Assembly: GCF_020171945.1 (NCBI RefSeq)
Contig: NZ_JAIVAP010000010.1
Coordinates: 103,237 to 167,236, forward strand
Length of the DNA stretch: 64,000 bases
DNA from: Bacillus infantis
Lineage (GTDB): Bacteria; Bacillota; Bacilli; Bacillales; Cytobacillaceae
Reading direction: 5' to 3'
A model generated the notes under the pieces. That model saw only the letters and a list, made by a program, of their open reading frames with translations, had not been told where the DNA came from and did not search any database. The position numbers were made by a program, and so were the translations under genes. This document shows, piece after piece, positions 31,860 to 40,382 of the stretch; the first letter of the stretch is position 1; each line of letters starts with the position of its first letter.

Positions 31860-32340
31860 GGCTAAAAGCTCAAATGGAACTCTGAGAAAACTGGATTGAG
31901 GATGCAAGTGGAGCTAACTAAGGCCCTCAGAGAGCCAGTTTGACTGAATAGAGGGTGTTAGTGGGGGTAACTAAAGCTTTGAGAGCCAGTTATGCCTGGG
32001 TAGAGGGTGGTAGTCCTGTCGACTGAAGCCCTCTGAAAGTCAATTTGCGGAATAGAGGGTGTTAGTCCGGCCGACTGAGGCCCTCTGAAGGCCAGTTTGC
32101 AGTATAGAGGGTGTTAGTGGGACCGACTAAGACCCTCTGAGAGCCAGTATGCCTGGATAGAGGGTGTTAGTCGAGCAAACTAAGAACCTCTGAGAGCCAG
32201 TATGCCTGGATAGAGGGTGTTTGTGCAGCCAACTAAGTCCCTCTGAGAGCCAGTATGCCTGAATAGAGGGTGTTAGTGCAGTCAACTAATGCCCTCAGAG
32301 AGCCAATTTGCAGAATAGAGGGTTTTAGTTCTCCCGGCGA
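31860..32340. repeat. Tandem array of 52-53 bp hairpin units
   Basis: Unit starts (TAGAGGGTGTTAG or near) fall at 31897 (degenerate), 31949, 32001, 32053, 32105, 32158, 32211, 32264 and 32316 (partial), with a partial tail before the first. Each unit has a dyad: AGAGGGTGTTAGT, a 7-8 nt variable loop, ACTAAGNCCCTCT, then a conserved spacer GAGAGCCAGTATGCCTGGA. The outer units are most diverged. No frame is open. It fills the mlpA-ymxH gap. Confidence 0.9.
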
Positions 32341-32441
32341 AAACTCCCCATATGTTTTTATCAATCGAAAAGCTGGATTACTTCTAAAATCATTTTCCTG
32401 CCGTAAATATATATTGAGGACAAAGACTGGGGGGATTTGCG

Positions 32442-32687
32442 GTGAGACTCAGTGAGCTGAGCGGGAAGGAAATTGTTGATGCGAAAAAAGCTGAGCGCCT
32501 CGGAGTGCTGGGCCAGACCGACCTTGAAATAAATGAAAAGGACGGACAGATCAAGGCCCTTCTCATTCCGTCGCTGAAATGGTTCGGCTTGAAGCGTCAG
32601 GGAGGGGAAATCAAAGTCCCCTGGCAGCATATCAAGAAAATCGGCAGCGATATGATAATCATTGATATGCCTGATGATGAAAGCTGA
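32442..32687 (+). CDS. ymxH: YlmC/YmxH-family PRC-barrel protein
   Basis: An 81-residue protein with the PRC-barrel/YlmC fold: RLSELSGKEIVDAKKAERLG, then IKALLIPSLKWFGLKRQGGE and VPWQHIKKIGSDMIIID. GTG start with GGGGGGA upstream. Related YlmC proteins in spore formers are sporulation-linked, and it precedes dpaA, but no specific biochemical role is known. Closed by a very strong terminator. Confidence 0.88.
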   Translation: MRLSELSGKEIVDAKKAERLGVLGQTDLEINEKDGQIKALLIPSLKWFGLKRQGGEIKVPWQHIKKIGSDMIIIDMPDDES

Positions 32688-32735
32688 GCATAACGGAGGA
32701 AAAGCCGGACACGGCAAGGCGTTCGGAGTTTTGGC

Positions 32736-32780
32736 AAAAGGGGTGCGGAATGGTCATTACATTCCGCACCCCTTTTGTTT
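32736..32780 (+). terminator. Intrinsic terminator after ymxH
   Basis: A perfect 17-bp stem (AAAAGGGGTGCGGAATG and its complement) with a 7-nt loop, followed by GTTTTC. Confidence 0.9.
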
Positions 32781-32966
32781 TCTATGTTACCTAAAGTTCC
32801 GTGCATGTATAATTCAGTAAACCAAAAGCCTCGGCTTTCTCCTTTTCCAGCTCCGCCGCCGGAGCATCGAGCCATTAGCTTCAGGACGTGGCGCTATTTT
32901 CTGCGTTCTTTAAAGGCAAGCAGCCTCCTCTTTTCTGTCCGCCCATTTTTCTTCTTCGAACAACTC

Positions 32967-32994
32967 ACCTTATCTGAGCTGCTGTCATAGGATG
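32967..32994 (+). promoter_or_regulatory. Sigma-K-type promoter of dpaA
   Basis: AC, 17 bp, CATAGGATG. Consensus is AC-N16/17-CATANNNTA, so one mismatch in the -10. The spoVF (dpa) operon is a known sigma-K target in the mother cell. Confidence 0.6.
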
Positions 32995-33058
32995 TTGGAG
33001 TAGTTATTTATGAGACTTTAGATTCCTGTAAGATTCTTTAGAAGAAGGTGAATATTTC

Positions 33059-33967
33059 ATGCTGACAGGGATGCAAATAGCAGTAATGGGCGGGGATGCC
33101 AGGCAGCTGGAGATAATCAGCAAGCTGACGGAACTGGATGCGAAAACCCTGCTCATCGGCTTTGAGCAGCTGGACCATGCTTTTACCGGAGCATCGAAGG
33201 AGAAAGTGGATGAAGTCGATTTTTCAGCTCTGGATGCCATAATCCTGCCTGTGCCAGGCACCAACCTGGAAGGGCAGGTTGAGACTATATTTTCAAATGA
33301 GAAGGTTTTTTTAACAGAAGATATGATCGCCCAAACACAGCCGCACTGTACCATATATTCCGGCATTACGAATTCCTATCTGGATTCTATCACCAGTAAG
33401 AATGACAGAAGGCTGGTGCAGCTGTTTGAAAGGGATGACATAGCCATTTATAATTCGATTCCTACTGTTGAAGGGACAATCATGATGGCCATCCAGCATA
33501 CTGATTTCACCATTCACGGATCCAACGTGGTGGTGCTTGGCATGGGCAGAGTCGGTATGAGCGTGGCAAGAACCTTTCACTCTTTGGGGGCAAAGGTAAA
33601 GGTTGGCGCAAGAAGGAGCGAGCATATTGCGAGAATTACTGAAATGGGGCTGACTCCGTTCCATTTGGATGATATTCAGTCATTTGTCAAAGACACGGAC
33701 ATTTGCATTAACACCATACCGCATCTGATTGTCAGTGCTTCGGTCATCAGCAAGATGCCTGTCCATACCCTGATCATTGACCTGGCATCAAAACCTGGCG
33801 GGACAGATTTCCGCTATGCTGAAAAGAGGGGCATAAAGGCATTGCTGGCACCGGGCCTTCCGGGAATAGTGGCTCCGAAAACAGCAGGGCAGATTCTCGC
33901 CAATGTGCTGGCCCAGCTGCTTGCCGAAGACTTTCAAAATAAAAGGGGGCAATACCATGACGCTTAA
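33059..33967 (+). CDS. dpaA: Dipicolinate synthase subunit A
   Basis: A 302-residue DpaA (SpoVFA), the NAD(P)-binding subunit that with DpaB makes dipicolinic acid from dihydrodipicolinate. The Rossmann motif is VVVLGMGRVGMSVARTF (about residues 157-173); the N-terminal part has IAVMGGDARQLEII. ATG 33059 has GAAGGTG upstream. Expressed in the mother cell late in sporulation if the sigma-K promoter is right. Overlaps dpaB by 11 bp. Confidence 0.96.
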   Translation: MLTGMQIAVMGGDARQLEIISKLTELDAKTLLIGFEQLDHAFTGASKEKVDEVDFSALDAIILPVPGTNLEGQVETIFSNEKVFLTEDMIAQTQPHCTIYSGITNSYLDSITSKNDRRLVQLFERDDIAIYNSIPTVEGTIMMAIQHTDFTIHGSNVVVLGMGRVGMSVARTFHSLGAKVKVGARRSEHIARITEMGLTPFHLDDIQSFVKDTDICINTIPHLIVSASVISKMPVHTLIIDLASKPGGTDFRYAEKRGIKALLAPGLPGIVAPKTAGQILANVLAQLLAEDFQNKRGQYHDA

Positions 33968-34556
33968 AGGTAAAAAGATCGGGTTTGGCCTTACTGGTTC
34001 ACATTGTACTTATGATGCCGTTTTCCCTGAGATAGAAAAGCTTGTCAATGCAGGAGCAGAGGTGCTCCCGGTTGTAACAAGCACTGTTCAGAATACTGAA
34101 ACGAGATTTGGAGCGGGGGAGGATTGGATTGAGAGAATTGAGAACCTGACCGGCAATAAGGTGATTGATTCGATTGTAAAGGCAGAGCCCCTCGGACCGA
34201 AGATACCGCTGGACTGCATGGTCATTGCGCCATTGACAGGAAACTCCATGAGCAAATTTGCCAATGCGATGACAGATTCCCCGGTTCTGATGGCGGCAAA
34301 GGCAACGCTCAGGAATCAAAGCCCTGTTGTAGTCGGCATCTCCACAAATGATGCCCTGGGGCTGAACGGAATGAATCTGATGAGGCTGATGGCAGTGAAG
34401 AATATTTACTTCATCCCATTCGGACAGGATGATCCGGTTAAAAAACCCAACTCAATGGTGGCCAGGATGACCCTGCTTTCAGAAACGATTGAAGCGGCCA
34501 TCACGGGAAAACAGCTCCAGCCGGTTATTGTTGAACGCTATAAAGACGGTAACTGA
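33957..34556 (+). CDS. dpaB: Dipicolinate synthase subunit B
   Basis: A 199-residue flavoprotein-fold subunit (SpoVFB). It starts MTLKGKKIGFGLTGSHCTYD and has VIAPLTGNSMSKFANAMTD and VVGISTNDALGLNGMN. The ATG at 33957, preceded by AGGGGG, lies inside the end of dpaA, so the subunits are coupled. The longer frame from 33903 lacks a ribosome binding site. Confidence 0.96.
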   Translation: MTLKGKKIGFGLTGSHCTYDAVFPEIEKLVNAGAEVLPVVTSTVQNTETRFGAGEDWIERIENLTGNKVIDSIVKAEPLGPKIPLDCMVIAPLTGNSMSKFANAMTDSPVLMAAKATLRNQSPVVVGISTNDALGLNGMNLMRLMAVKNIYFIPFGQDDPVKKPNSMVARMTLLSETIEAAITGKQLQPVIVERYKDGN

Positions 34557-34605
34557 TCTCCATGCCTTCCATCATAAAAAAGTTTATTTCTTTAACAGGT
34601 GAATA

Positions 34606-34614
34606 TGTTAAAAT
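34606..34614 (+). promoter_or_regulatory. Candidate extended -10 promoter for asd
   Basis: TGTTAAAAT (TG-N-TAAAAT), about 200 bp before asd; would allow vegetative asd-dapG-dapA expression apart from dpaA. Confidence 0.4.
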
Positions 34615-34814
34615 GAAAATATTAAATATGAGTTTGTCCACCTATTCAATCATTGGACCATCATCTCATATACTGGAAGCATAGTGAATGCTATACTACA
34701 ATAAGAATGGCGGTGGCGAAGAAAACAACAGCTGCCGTCCTCTTATATTGCCTGCAAAAGAAATGCAGCCTAAAATCGATCAATAATTTTGTATGCTGGA
34801 AGGGGAAGTTTTGG

Positions 34815-35864
34815 ATGGAGAACAAAAAAGGATTTCACGTTGCAGTCGTCGGGGCTACCGGAGCTGTTGGACAGCAGATGCTGCAGACTTTAGAAAGCAG
34901 AGATTTCCCTGTATCGAAATTAACTTTACTATCTTCTGCCCGCTCAGCTGGCACTAAGGTAAGTTATAAAGGAAAAGAATATATCGTGGAAGAAGCCAGG
35001 CCGGAGAGCTTTGCCAGTGTGGATATCGCTTTATTCTCAGCAGGCGGCGGCGTTTCAAAAGAACTGGCTCCGCATGCTGTTGAGCATGGCGCCATTGTGG
35101 TTGATAATACAAGCGCCTTCCGTATGGCAGAAAATGTACCGCTCGTTGTCCCTGAGGTGAATGAAGAAGACCTCAGGAAGCATAATGGGATTATCGCCAA
35201 TCCTAACTGCTCTACCATCCAGATGGTTGCAGCCCTTGAACCGCTGCGGAAGAAGCATGGCTTAAGCAAGGTCATCGTGTCTACGTATCAGGCTGTTTCC
35301 GGTTCTGGCGCTGCGGCAGTTGAAGAGCTGTACAGCCAGACTAAGGCGATCATTAATAATGAGGAGCATGAGCCAAAGATCCTTCCGGTCAAAGGCGACA
35401 AAAAGCATTATCAGATTGCCTTTAATGCTATCCCTCAAATTGATATGTTCCAGGAAAACGGATTTACATTTGAAGAAATGAAAATGATCAACGAAACAAA
35501 GAAAATCATGCATATGCCTGATCTTCAGGTGGCAGCTACCTGTGTCCGCCTTCCTGTAGCAACCGGCCACTCAGAGTCAGTATACTTTGAGCTGGAAGCC
35601 GGTGGCGTGAATGCACAGGAAATCAAAGACATCCTCAAGGATGCCCCTGGTGTTGTGCTTCAGGATGACCCTGAAAATCAAATCTACCCGATGCCTGCAG
35701 ATTGTGTAGGCAAAAATGATATCTTTGTCGGACGGATCCGCAAGGACCTTGACAATGATAAAGGCTTCCATATGTGGGTAGTCTCTGATAATCTCTTAAA
35801 AGGCGCAGCGTGGAATTCAGTCCAGATCGCCGAAAGCTTAATCAAGCTGGAACTGGTAAAATAA
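34815..35864 (+). CDS. asd: Aspartate-semialdehyde dehydrogenase
   Basis: A 349-residue Asd. NADP site [15 protein letters not shown], catalytic cysteine in [10 protein letters not shown], and the substrate motif [16 protein letters not shown] 34815 follows AGGGGAAG; the open frame upstream to 34653 has no ribosome binding site. With dapG and dapA it feeds the lysine/diaminopimelate branch used for cell wall and spore dipicolinate. Confidence 0.96.
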   Translation: MENKKGFHVAVVGATGAVGQQMLQTLESRDFPVSKLTLLSSARSAGTKVSYKGKEYIVEEARPESFASVDIALFSAGGGVSKELAPHAVEHGAIVVDNTSAFRMAENVPLVVPEVNEEDLRKHNGIIANPNCSTIQMVAALEPLRKKHGLSKVIVSTYQAVSGSGAAAVEELYSQTKAIINNEEHEPKILPVKGDKKHYQIAFNAIPQIDMFQENGFTFEEMKMINETKKIMHMPDLQVAATCVRLPVATGHSESVYFELEAGGVNAQEIKDILKDAPGVVLQDDPENQIYPMPADCVGKNDIFVGRIRKDLDNDKGFHMWVVSDNLLKGAAWNSVQIAESLIKLELVK

Positions 35865-35893
35865 GTGGAAACGGATATTTTTGAGGTGTTACG

Positions 35894-37138
35894 ATGAAGA
35901 TAATCGTCCAGAAGTTCGGAGGCACATCCGTACGGGATGACAGCAGCCGGGCGCATGCAAAAAGGCATATAAAAAAAGCTTTGTCAGAAGGATATAAAGT
36001 AGTGGCAGTCGTTTCTGCGATGGGGCGCCAGGGCGATCCCTATGCAACCGATACCCTCTTATCGCTGATCGGCGGAGCCGGCAGCAAAATCAGCAAGCGG
36101 GAAAACGACCTTCTTTTATCATGCGGTGAAACCATTTCAAGCATTGTGTTCACCAACATGCTGAGGGAGGAAGGCATCGAGGCCGCAGCACTGACCGGTG
36201 CACAGGCCGGATTCAGGACCAACAGCGATTTCACGAACGCGAAGATCATTGAAATGAAATGCGACAGATTGCTAAGGGAGCTTGAGGAATCCGATGTAGT
36301 CGTCGTGGCAGGCTTCCAGGGAGCAGCAAAGAATGGCGATATCACAACCATCGGCAGAGGCGGGAGCGACACTTCAGCCGCTGCGCTCGGGGCTGCGCTT
36401 CAGGCAGAGTGGATTGATATCTTTACAGATGTAGAAGGCATCATGACTGCCGACCCGCGCATTGCCGAGAATGCAAGGGCGCTTTCAGTCGTCACATATA
36501 CAGAGGTCTGCAATCTTGCCTATCAGGGAGCCAAGGTCATCCATCCCCGGGCGGTGGAGATCGCCATGCAGGCGAAGGTGCCGATCAGGATCAGGTCCAC
36601 TTATTCCGACGGACTTGGAACACTGGTCACAGCCATTAATAAAAACAGCCGGGGCAGCGACATCAAAGAGCGGCCTGTAACAGGCATCGCGCATTTGTCC
36701 AATGTAACGCAGATCAAGGTCTTTGCCAAAAAGGACCAGTACAACCTCCAGGCAGAGGTCTTCAAGGCGATGGCCAATGAACAGATCAGCGTTGATTTTA
36801 TCAATATTTCGCCGAATGGCGTTGTATATACCGTTTCTGAGGATATGGCTGACAAAGCGGTCAAAACGCTTGAGCAGCTGGGCCATGATCCTGTGCTGGA
36901 GCGCCACTGCGCCAAGGTTTCCGTTGTAGGAGCCGGGATGGCAGGAGTGCCGGGTGTCACTTCAAAGATTGTCACAGCACTTTCAGAGGAGAGCATCAGG
37001 ATCCTCCAGTCAGCGGACAGCCATACAACCATCTGGGTGCTGGTCAAGCAGAAGGATCTTGTCAAGGCAGTCAATGCCCTTCATGATGCCTTCCAGCTTG
37101 AGCAGGAGTCATTGGAATTCGAACAGACAGATATATAG
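35894..37138 (+). CDS. dapG: Aspartate kinase I (diaminopimelate-sensitive type)
   Basis: A 414-residue monofunctional aspartokinase. The kinase motif VQKFGGTSVRDD starts the protein; ITTIGRGGSDTSAAALGAAL and DVEGIMTADPRI are substrate motifs; two ACT domains lie at the C-terminus. Position between asd and dapA matches DapG of B. subtilis (404 residues), which is feedback-inhibited by meso-diaminopimelate; that regulation is inferred here. Confidence 0.95.
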   Translation: MKIIVQKFGGTSVRDDSSRAHAKRHIKKALSEGYKVVAVVSAMGRQGDPYATDTLLSLIGGAGSKISKRENDLLLSCGETISSIVFTNMLREEGIEAAALTGAQAGFRTNSDFTNAKIIEMKCDRLLRELEESDVVVVAGFQGAAKNGDITTIGRGGSDTSAAALGAALQAEWIDIFTDVEGIMTADPRIAENARALSVVTYTEVCNLAYQGAKVIHPRAVEIAMQAKVPIRIRSTYSDGLGTLVTAINKNSRGSDIKERPVTGIAHLSNVTQIKVFAKKDQYNLQAEVFKAMANEQISVDFINISPNGVVYTVSEDMADKAVKTLEQLGHDPVLERHCAKVSVVGAGMAGVPGVTSKIVTALSEESIRILQSADSHTTIWVLVKQKDLVKAVNALHDAFQLEQESLEFEQTDI

Positions 37139-37155
37139 GCAGGGAGTTGTAAAGA

Positions 37156-38025
37156 ATGGTTCTATTTGGAAGAGTTTCTACAGCAATGGTGACGCCTTTT
37201 GATAAAAAAGGCCATATAGATTTTACAAAAACAACGCAGCTTATCAACCATTTAATCGAGAACGGAACAGATTCCCTCGTGGTTGCCGGCACAACAGGGG
37301 AATCGCCGACACTGACAAAAGAAGAAAAGCTGGCGCTGTTCAAGCACGTCGTCAAGGTTGTCGACAAAAGGATCCCTATCATTGCAGGAACAGGCAGCAA
37401 TGATACGTATGCTTCTGTTGAAATGACAAAGAAAGCGGAGCAGATCGGCGTGGATGCCGTTATGGTCGTAGCTCCGTATTATAATAAACCAAATCAGGAA
37501 GGCTTGTACCAGCACTTCAAAACGGTTGCTGAAAGCACATCCCTGCCTGTCATGGTTTACAATATCCCGGGAAGGTCTGTAGTCAATATCGCGCCGGAAA
37601 CAGTGATCAGGCTGTCGAAGATTCCTAATATTAAGGCTGTAAAAGAAGCGAGCGGCGATTTGAACAGCATGACAGCGATCATAGCCGGCACTGATGAAGA
37701 CTTCCTCCTGTATTCAGGAGACGATGGACTGACGCTTCCGGCAATGGCGATTGGCGCAGCAGGAGTGGTTTCTGTAGCATCGCACGTGATTGGAATTGAA
37801 ATGCAAAGCATGATCTCTTCTTTCCTTGATGGGAATGTTGGAGAAGCTGCTGTTAAGCATCAGAAGCTCCTTCCGCTCATGGAAGGCCTTTTTGCCGCAC
37901 CAAGCCCGGTGCCAGTCAAGACTGCCCTTCAGCTGAAGGGCATCGACACGGGTTCAGTAAGGCTGCCGCTGGTTCCTCTGACAGAACAGGAAAGAGCTGC
38001 ACTGCTCAGCTTGTTCCAAAACTAA
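37156..38025 (+). CDS. dapA: 4-hydroxy-tetrahydrodipicolinate synthase
   Basis: A 289-residue DapA aldolase. The Schiff-base Lys is in AVKEASGDL, with VVAGTTGESPTL and VMVYNIPGRS forming the active site. 17 bp after dapG, AGGGAG upstream. Its product is the branch point to DAP/lysine and to dipicolinate through DpaAB. Confidence 0.97.
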   Translation: MVLFGRVSTAMVTPFDKKGHIDFTKTTQLINHLIENGTDSLVVAGTTGESPTLTKEEKLALFKHVVKVVDKRIPIIAGTGSNDTYASVEMTKKAEQIGVDAVMVVAPYYNKPNQEGLYQHFKTVAESTSLPVMVYNIPGRSVVNIAPETVIRLSKIPNIKAVKEASGDLNSMTAIIAGTDEDFLLYSGDDGLTLPAMAIGAAGVVSVASHVIGIEMQSMISSFLDGNVGEAAVKHQKLLPLMEGLFAAPSPVPVKTALQLKGIDTGSVRLPLVPLTEQERAALLSLFQN

Positions 38026-38043
38026 ATAAAACGGTCCTTATCA

Positions 38044-38072
38044 GGCCGGAGAGCACCTGCTCCCGGTCTTTT
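38044..38072 (+). terminator. Intrinsic terminator after dapA
   Basis: GGCCGGAGAGC, ACCT, GCTCCCGGTC, TTTT (one internal mismatch). Confidence 0.75.
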
Positions 38073-38119
38073 CCTATAGGGGCTGACTGATTCCTGCAGA
38101 TACGAAAAAATTAAATTGG

Positions 38120-38149
38120 TTGTCATAAAATTCATAAATCAAGTATAAT
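38120..38149 (+). promoter_or_regulatory. Sigma-A promoter of rnjB
   Basis: TTGTCA, 18 bp, TATAAT. It leaves a leader of about 370 nt. Confidence 0.75.
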
Positions 38150-38529
38150 GGGTGTAACTGAACTCGTCCGATTATGCAATGCATTTTTTGAATATTCTTT
38201 CATAGAAAAAGCGGTCTCGAAATGGGCTGCTTTGCAATAAAGCAGGCCAGCTGTGAGGAAGGCCAGAAATCAGTGTGGGCTGCTCCGGATTCAGGAAGGA
38301 ATAGTGACGGCTTATCCTAGGAAGTAGGTTTGCCTGTCAGCTCCGTTCCTAAGCCGGTCCCGGCTATAGGCCGCTATCATGCTTTTTTGCTGAACCATGT
38401 CAGTCAGTATACATAAAAGTTTTCAGGACGTTTTCTGTTTATAAGAGTGTCAAGCTATACAGCTATATATATTAAAAAGGCTGGCCCCTGTCCGGGGTAC
38501 AGCCGAAACAGCATTGGAGGAGCTTTTAG
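38150..38529 (+). promoter_or_regulatory. Long leader of rnjB, probably structured
   Basis: No gene. Several pairings are visible: GCTGCTTT/AAAGCAGGC near 38226, TAGGAA/TTCCTA enclosing 38319-38353, GCCGG-TC-CCGGC at 38355, and GGCTG/CAGCC flanking GGCCCC/GGGG near 38480-38507. I recognise no known riboswitch. Confidence 0.45.
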
Positions 38530-40203
38530 GTGAATAATAGAAAAAATGAAAGCATCAGGCTGATCGCCCTTGGCGGCGTAGGGGAAATCGGCAAAAATAT
38601 GTACCTTGCAGAAGTGGATGATGATTTGTATGTCATCGATGCAGGGCTAATGTTCCCGGAGAACGAAATGCTAGGGATTGATATTGTGATTCCGGATGTT
38701 TCTTATCTGGTCCAGAATAAAGACAGGATCCGGGGTATTTTCCTGACACACGGACACGAGGACCATATCGGGGCACTTTCTTATGTGCTTAAAAAGGTAT
38801 CTGTCCCTGTGTATGGTACAAAGCTTACACTTGCCCTGGCCAAGGCCAAGATGAAGGAGCAGGACTACAGGGGCAAAGCAGAACTGATTGAAATCAATTC
38901 CGATTCAGTGCTTGAATTTGAACATTCAAGTGTGTCGTTTTTCCGGACCAATCACAGCATCCCTGATTCAGTGGGGATATGTGTCCATACTTCAGAGGGG
39001 AGCATCGTCTACACCGGCGATTTTAAGTTTGACCAGGCTGCCCCTGAACTGTACAAAGCGGAAATCGGAAAGATGGCCGGAATCGGCGACAATGGGGTGT
39101 TATGCCTCCTTTCAGACAGTACAGATGCAGAAAGGCCGGGATACTCAACATCCGAGGCAGTCGTGCAAAAGGCAATGGCACATGCATTCTATAGCGCAAA
39201 AGGAAGGGTCATCGCAGCCTGCTTTGCTTCTGATCTTATTCAGATCCAGCATATATTCGATGCGGCAAAGGAAAGCGGCAGGAAAGTTGCAGTGGCCGGG
39301 AAGAGCATCCAAAAGGTATATGATCTTGCAGTTCAGCTCGGTTATTTGGCTGTCAAAGATGATATGCTCATCCCTTTGTCAGAGCTTGGCAGCTTCAGGG
39401 ACCATGAAGTGGTCATCCTGACGGCCGGCTCCCAGGGCGAGCCGATCGAGGCGCTGCAGAAAATGGCGAAAAGAACGCACAGGCAGGTGACGATCCAGGA
39501 AGGAGACACCGTCTACCTCGCTGCTGCCCCGATCAGGGGAGGGGAAGTGTTCATCTATAAGACGATGGATATGCTTTACAGGGCCGGAGCGACCGTAATC
39601 ACCGGTAAGAACAGTGCAACAGCATCAAGCCATGGAAGCCAGGAAGAATTGAAATTCATGATCAATCTGATGAAGCCGAAATATTTCATCCCGGTTCATG
39701 GAGAATATAAAACATTGAAGACACATGGAAAGCTCGCCGCAGAATGCGGAATCAGCCAAGACTCGATCCTGATTCCTGAAAAAGGGGATGTCTTCGAGAT
39801 CAAAGAAGGCAGAATCAAGCAAAGCGGCCGCGTTCCGGCTGGAAATGTTCTCATTGACGGAATCGGCGTCGGTGATGTCGGCAATATCGTCCTGAGGGAC
39901 AGAAGGCTGCTTTCACAGGACGGGATCTTGATCGTTGTCGTGACGCTGAACCGCCATGATAAGCAGATAGCTGCAGGGCCTGAAATCATTTCCCGCGGTT
40001 TTGTGTATGTGCGTGAATCTGAAAAGCTGCTGGTTCAGGCAGCAGATATGGTCAAGGAGATCGTACACCGCGGCTCCCAGAAAGAAAGTTTTGACTGGGC
40101 TGCTGTCAAACAGGATATGCGCGACGAGCTTAATCAGTTCTTCTACGAAAAAACAAAGCGCCGTCCGATGATCCTGCCGATCATCATGGAAGTGAAGCAA
40201 TAG
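38530..40203 (+). CDS. rnjB: Ribonuclease J2
   Basis: A 557-residue metallo-beta-lactamase/beta-CASP ribonuclease. HGHEDH (H74, H76, D78, H79) is the complete metal-binding motif; GDFKFD, SDSTDAERPGYS and the beta-CASP and C-terminal domain are intact. Gene order after dapA matches RNase J2 (YmfA). As I recall, B. subtilis J2 has a degenerate form of this motif and weak activity, so this protein may be more active. GTG start with GGAGG upstream. RNase J1, its partner, is outside the window. Confidence 0.95.
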   Translation: MNNRKNESIRLIALGGVGEIGKNMYLAEVDDDLYVIDAGLMFPENEMLGIDIVIPDVSYLVQNKDRIRGIFLTHGHEDHIGALSYVLKKVSVPVYGTKLTLALAKAKMKEQDYRGKAELIEINSDSVLEFEHSSVSFFRTNHSIPDSVGICVHTSEGSIVYTGDFKFDQAAPELYKAEIGKMAGIGDNGVLCLLSDSTDAERPGYSTSEAVVQKAMAHAFYSAKGRVIAACFASDLIQIQHIFDAAKESGRKVAVAGKSIQKVYDLAVQLGYLAVKDDMLIPLSELGSFRDHEVVILTAGSQGEPIEALQKMAKRTHRQVTIQEGDTVYLAAAPIRGGEVFIYKTMDMLYRAGATVITGKNSATASSHGSQEELKFMINLMKPKYFIPVHGEYKTLKTHGKLAAECGISQDSILIPEKGDVFEIKEGRIKQSGRVPAGNVLIDGIGVGDVGNIVLRDRRLLSQDGILIVVVTLNRHDKQIAAGPEIISRGFVYVRESEKLLVQAADMVKEIVHRGSQKESFDWAAVKQDMRDELNQFFYEKTKRRPMILPIIMEVKQ

Positions 40204-40215
40204 ACTATATTTTAT

Positions 40216-40255
40216 AATAAGAGGCCATGAAGCAGCTGCTTCATGGCCTCTTATT
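40216..40255 (+). terminator. Perfect 40-bp palindrome after rnjB (terminator-like)
   Basis: AATAAGAGGCCATGAAGCAG followed directly by its exact reverse complement. As RNA it forms a long hairpin; the T-run is only TTATT, so termination strength is uncertain. Confidence 0.7.
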
Positions 40256-40322
40256 GCAATAATAAAGGTTCTGCCCGTCCTCTGATGAAAGAATTGCCCG
40301 TCCCGTTTTTTTGGCTGCCCCG

Positions 40323-40351
40323 GAATGAAAAAGGCATTGGCGTCCATACTA
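40323..40351 (+). promoter_or_regulatory. Sigma-G promoter of tepA
   Basis: GAATG, 17 bp, CATACTA: exact match to the sigma-G consensus as I know it (GHATR and CATACTA). tepA is a forespore gene in B. subtilis. Confidence 0.75.
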
Positions 40352-40382
40352 ACGATATTAAGCCTTGAAAGGAGAATACAGG

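Larger units (their letters stand above)
32688..33058 (+). other. ymxH-dpaA spacer
   Basis: Holds the terminator at 32736, a pyrimidine-rich stretch without a convincing ORF, and the sigma-K-like promoter at 32967. Confidence 0.6.

Noticed and set aside
31860..32340. CRISPR-like periodic array
   Set aside because: The conserved part of each unit is longer than the variable part (7-8 nt), the units are dyads without separate spacers, and no cas gene is nearby.
32775..32990. 71-codon frame before dpaA
   Set aside because: It starts in the ymxH terminator T-run, lacks a ribosome binding site and covers the sigma-K-like promoter.
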